Of a stretch of 34,565 nucleotides of DNA, positions 32,383-34,565 are shown piece after piece (positions within the stretch are counted from its first letter, which is position 1; every line of letters starts with the position of its first letter). Both the position numbers and the translations under genes were made by a program. The stretch covers positions 1-34,565 of the forward strand of contig NZ_SMYZ01000078.1 in NCBI RefSeq assembly GCF_004919685.1, given 5' to 3'. The notes beneath the pieces are model-generated. The model did not search any database. It was not told where the DNA came from and was given only the letters and a program-made list of their open reading frames with translations. The DNA comes from Mesorhizobium norvegicum (GTDB lineage Bacteria > Pseudomonadota > Alphaproteobacteria > Rhizobiales > Rhizobiaceae).

Positions 32383-33317
32383 GCCGGCCTCGCCGCGCGT
32401 TTCACCAGACCGTCGACCGTGACGCGGCCAAGCGGCTTGCCGTCGGCGCCTTTGACCGGTAGCGCCGGCCGGCCCGACCACAACAATTCGGCCAGCGCGT
32501 CACGCTGGCTAGCGTCGCCGGGGATCGCCTCGCCTTCGGCGGAGCCCTTCTCCACGGCATCGCGCACGCGGCCGAGTGAAAGCAACCGGAATGGCCTTTC
32601 GCTGGCGCCGACCAGGGTCTCGACGAAGGCGCTTGCCGGCTTCGCCAGGATCTCGGCCGGCTTGGCGTATTGCACCAGCTTGCCGGCATCCATGACCGCG
32701 ATCTTGTCGCCCATATGCACGGCCTCTTCCATGTCGTGGGTGACGAGGATGATGGTGGTGCCGAAGCGCTTCTGGATCGCCAGCAGATCCTCCTGCGCCT
32801 TGGTGCGGATGATCGGGTCGAGCGCGCCGAACGGTTCGTCCATCAACAGCACGTTGGGCTCGGCGGCAAGCGCGCGGGCAACGCCGACGCGCTGCTGCTG
32901 GCCGCCGGACAATTCGTGCGGGTAGCGCGGCCCGAATGCTTCGGGATCAAGCTGATAGAGCGTCATCAACTCGTCGACCCGGGCCTTGATGCGGGCCTTG
33001 TCCCAGCCGAGCAGCACCGGCACGGTGGCAATGTTCTGCGCCACCGTGCGATGCGGAAACAGGCCATGGCCCTGGATGGCGTAGCCGATGCTGCGGCGCA
33101 GTTCGTAACCGGGCAGCGAACGATTGTCGGCGCCATCGAGCTTGATGATGCCCGAGGTCGGTTCGACCAGCCGGTTGATCATGCGCAGCAGCGTTGTCTT
33201 GCCGGAACCGGAGGTACCGACAATGACGCAAACCGTGCGCGGCTCGATGACCATCGAAACGTCATCGACCACTGTTGTCGCGTCATAGCGCTTGGTAATG
33301 CCTTCGATCTCGATCAT
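32379..33317 (-). CDS. yehX: Osmoprotectant-type ABC transporter ATPase (YehX/OpuCA-like)
   Basis: The 312-residue ATPase shows Walker A (GTSGSGKT) at 34-41, LSGGQQQR at 136-143, Walker B (VLLMDE) at 156-161 and His194 in VTHDMEEA. The C-terminal extension ends with LPVKGADGKPLGRVTVDGL, like a half CBS unit; in OpuA-type ATPases CBS pairs sense ionic strength, and here only a remnant is visible. It overlaps both permease genes by 4 nt, showing tight coupling. Length is close to E. coli YehX (308). Confidence 0.9.
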   Translation of the reverse strand: MIEIEGITKRYDATTVVDDVSMVIEPRTVCVIVGTSGSGKTTLLRMINRLVEPTSGIIKLDGADNRSLPGYELRRSIGYAIQGHGLFPHRTVAQNIATVPVLLGWDKARIKARVDELMTLYQLDPEAFGPRYPHELSGGQQQRVGVARALAAEPNVLLMDEPFGALDPIIRTKAQEDLLAIQKRFGTTIILVTHDMEEAVHMGDKIAVMDAGKLVQYAKPAEILAKPASAFVETLVGASERPFRLLSLGRVRDAVEKGSAEGEAIPGDASQRDALAELLWSGRPALPVKGADGKPLGRVTVDGLVKRAARPA

Positions 33318-34477
33318 GCCGTTTCGACCCTGCGCTTGGTGGCAGTCATTTCGATCACCGCATCGAGGATGATGGCGGCGGCAAAGGCGAGAGCGACCGT
33401 CGGCACGGCGCCGAGCAGCACAAGGTCCATCGCCGTCTGGCCAACGCCCTGGAAGACGAACACGCCGAACCCGCCGCCACCGATCAGCGCGGCGATGGTG
33501 GCGAGGCCGATGTTCTGCACCAAAACGATGCGGATGCCGGTGAGGATGACAGGAAATGCCAGCGGAAACTCGACGCCGAACAGGCGCTGCCTGTCGGTCA
33601 TGCCCATGCCGCGCGCCGCGTCGTTGGCGGCACGCGGCACGCCGGCGAGACCGACCACGGTGTTGGCCACCACCGGCAGCAGCGAATAGAGGAACAGCGC
33701 GACGAAGGCGGGTGCGGTGCCGATGCCGCGAATGCCGAGCGCGGCAGCCCCCGGCACATGCGTGGCAACCCAGCCGAGCGGCGCGATCAGCAGGCCGAAC
33801 AGTGCGATCGAGGGAATGGTCTGGATGATGTTGAGCACGTTGAGAACGCCGGCACGCAGCCTTTCGACGCGATGGCACAGGATGCCGAGCGGCAGGCCGA
33901 CGATCACCGCGGCAGCCAGCGAACCGAGCGCCAGCGTCACATGCTTGGAGCCTTCAGCCCAAAAACTGTCGGCGCGGTTGGCGTATTCCTTCAGGATGGA
34001 AAGGTCGTTCCAGCTGCCCGAAATCAGCAAAAGACCGATCGCCGCGCTGACCGCGACCAGCACGCCAACCCGTGCCAATGGCGACAGGTTCAGCCTTGTC
34101 AGCACGTCGGCGAGCAAAAGCGTGAAGGCAAAGATGAGTATCCAGAAACCGGAGGCCGGTGAAATTCTCGCAAAGGTGTTGCCCGCCGGCGTGAGGAATG
34201 TGCCGGCGACGCCGATCAGCAGCGCGAGCGCGGCAAGCGCCACCACGCTGGCGGCAAGACGCAGTGCAAGCGGTGTCCTGAACAGAGCAATGAGCGCGGC
34301 GACGACAATGATGGCGAGCAGCAGCGTCCCGGTCGTTGCCGGCAGCGCCTCGAGAATCGAGCGCGCCTGGCCGGGGACGATGCGGTTGGCGCGGAATGTG
34401 GCAAAGGGGGCGGCAAAAGCCGCGTAGGCAACGATCGCGGCGATGACCACGCCGAGCTTGTCGAAGCGGAGAGTCAT
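33314..34477 (-). CDS. yehY: Osmoprotectant-type ABC permease, long form (YehY-like)
   Basis: The 387-residue permease has an extra N-terminal set of about four hydrophobic segments (residues 8-160) before the standard permease domain, exactly as in E. coli YehY (385). The coupling loop is ANDAARGMGMTDRQRLFGVEFPLAFP, starting near 285. It should pair with the shorter permease at 31633. In the E. coli operon the binding-protein gene (yehZ/osmF) precedes this one; it would lie beyond 34565 or elsewhere. Bases 34478-34565 hold no gene start that I can support. Confidence 0.87.
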   Translation of the reverse strand: MTLRFDKLGVVIAAIVAYAAFAAPFATFRANRIVPGQARSILEALPATTGTLLLAIIVVAALIALFRTPLALRLAASVVALAALALLIGVAGTFLTPAGNTFARISPASGFWILIFAFTLLLADVLTRLNLSPLARVGVLVAVSAAIGLLLISGSWNDLSILKEYANRADSFWAEGSKHVTLALGSLAAAVIVGLPLGILCHRVERLRAGVLNVLNIIQTIPSIALFGLLIAPLGWVATHVPGAAALGIRGIGTAPAFVALFLYSLLPVVANTVVGLAGVPRAANDAARGMGMTDRQRLFGVEFPLAFPVILTGIRIVLVQNIGLATIAALIGGGGFGVFVFQGVGQTAMDLVLLGAVPTVALAFAAAIILDAVIEMTATKRRVETA

Positions 34478-34565
34478 GGCTGCCCCTCATGAGGAGCGAT
34501 TTGCCACGTCGCGCAGCTCTCTCTGGGGATTGGCGAAAACCGACCCGACATCCGATCTCCCCCCT

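Overview
The window is high-GC chromosomal DNA from an alphaproteobacterium, most likely a Mesorhizobium or close relative in the Rhizobiales. The evidence is the gene order (Cbp3 chaperone, DUF177, plsX, fabH, ihfA, MerR), the exopolysaccharide genes, the phasin, the proton pyrophosphatase, and short GC-rich intergenic hairpins of rhizobial type. The genus is inferred from gene content, not from a database search.

Layout. 1-1.2 kb: 5'-truncated BioF2-type acetyltransferase. 1.2-8.0 kb: a GntR/FCD regulator divergent from a Pot-type ABC importer (ATPase, Tat-exported binding protein, two permeases), followed with almost no gaps by an Asp/Glu/hydantoin racemase and a GNAT enzyme. A 15-bp palindrome lies in the divergent promoter region. 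8.1-15.2 kb: Wzx/Wzy-type exopolysaccharide genes: an ExoP/Wzz-like copolymerase (minus strand), then a Wza-like lipoprotein, a GT4 glycosyltransferase, an initiating glycosyl-1-phosphate transferase and a Wzy-like polymerase (plus strand). No flippase is visible here.

15.2-22.4 kb is a looser accessory stretch. It holds a small DUF3606-like gene behind a 31-bp tandem duplication, a phasin with a strong upstream inverted repeat, an ankyrin-cytochrome c fusion, a small secreted protein and a tRNA-Pro(GGG). Beside the tRNA is a decayed second copy of an XRE regulator/YbaK deacylase pair, separated from the intact pair by an orphan gene and a truncated hydratase-like fragment. A DUF5666-like periplasmic protein and a very histidine-rich secreted peptide follow.

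22.4-27.8 kb is core genome on the minus strand (Cbp3 chaperone, DUF177/YceD, plsX, fabH, ihfA, MerR, DUF883) with bamE/omlA divergent. 27.8-29.2 kb: an orphan membrane protein gene between two near-identical terminators in opposite orientation. 29.2-31.4 kb: a K+-insensitive type proton-pumping pyrophosphatase. 31.6-34.5 kb: a YehYXW/OsmU-like osmoprotectant importer operon whose binding protein is not in the window.

I see no phage defence system, CRISPR array, complete insertion sequence or biosynthetic cluster. The most unusual items are the XRE/YbaK scar beside tRNA-Pro, the terminator-bracketed orphan gene, the ankyrin-cytochrome c fusion, the degenerate kinase domain of the ExoP-like protein, and the two GTGCAATGCA-containing palindromes upstream of unrelated operons.
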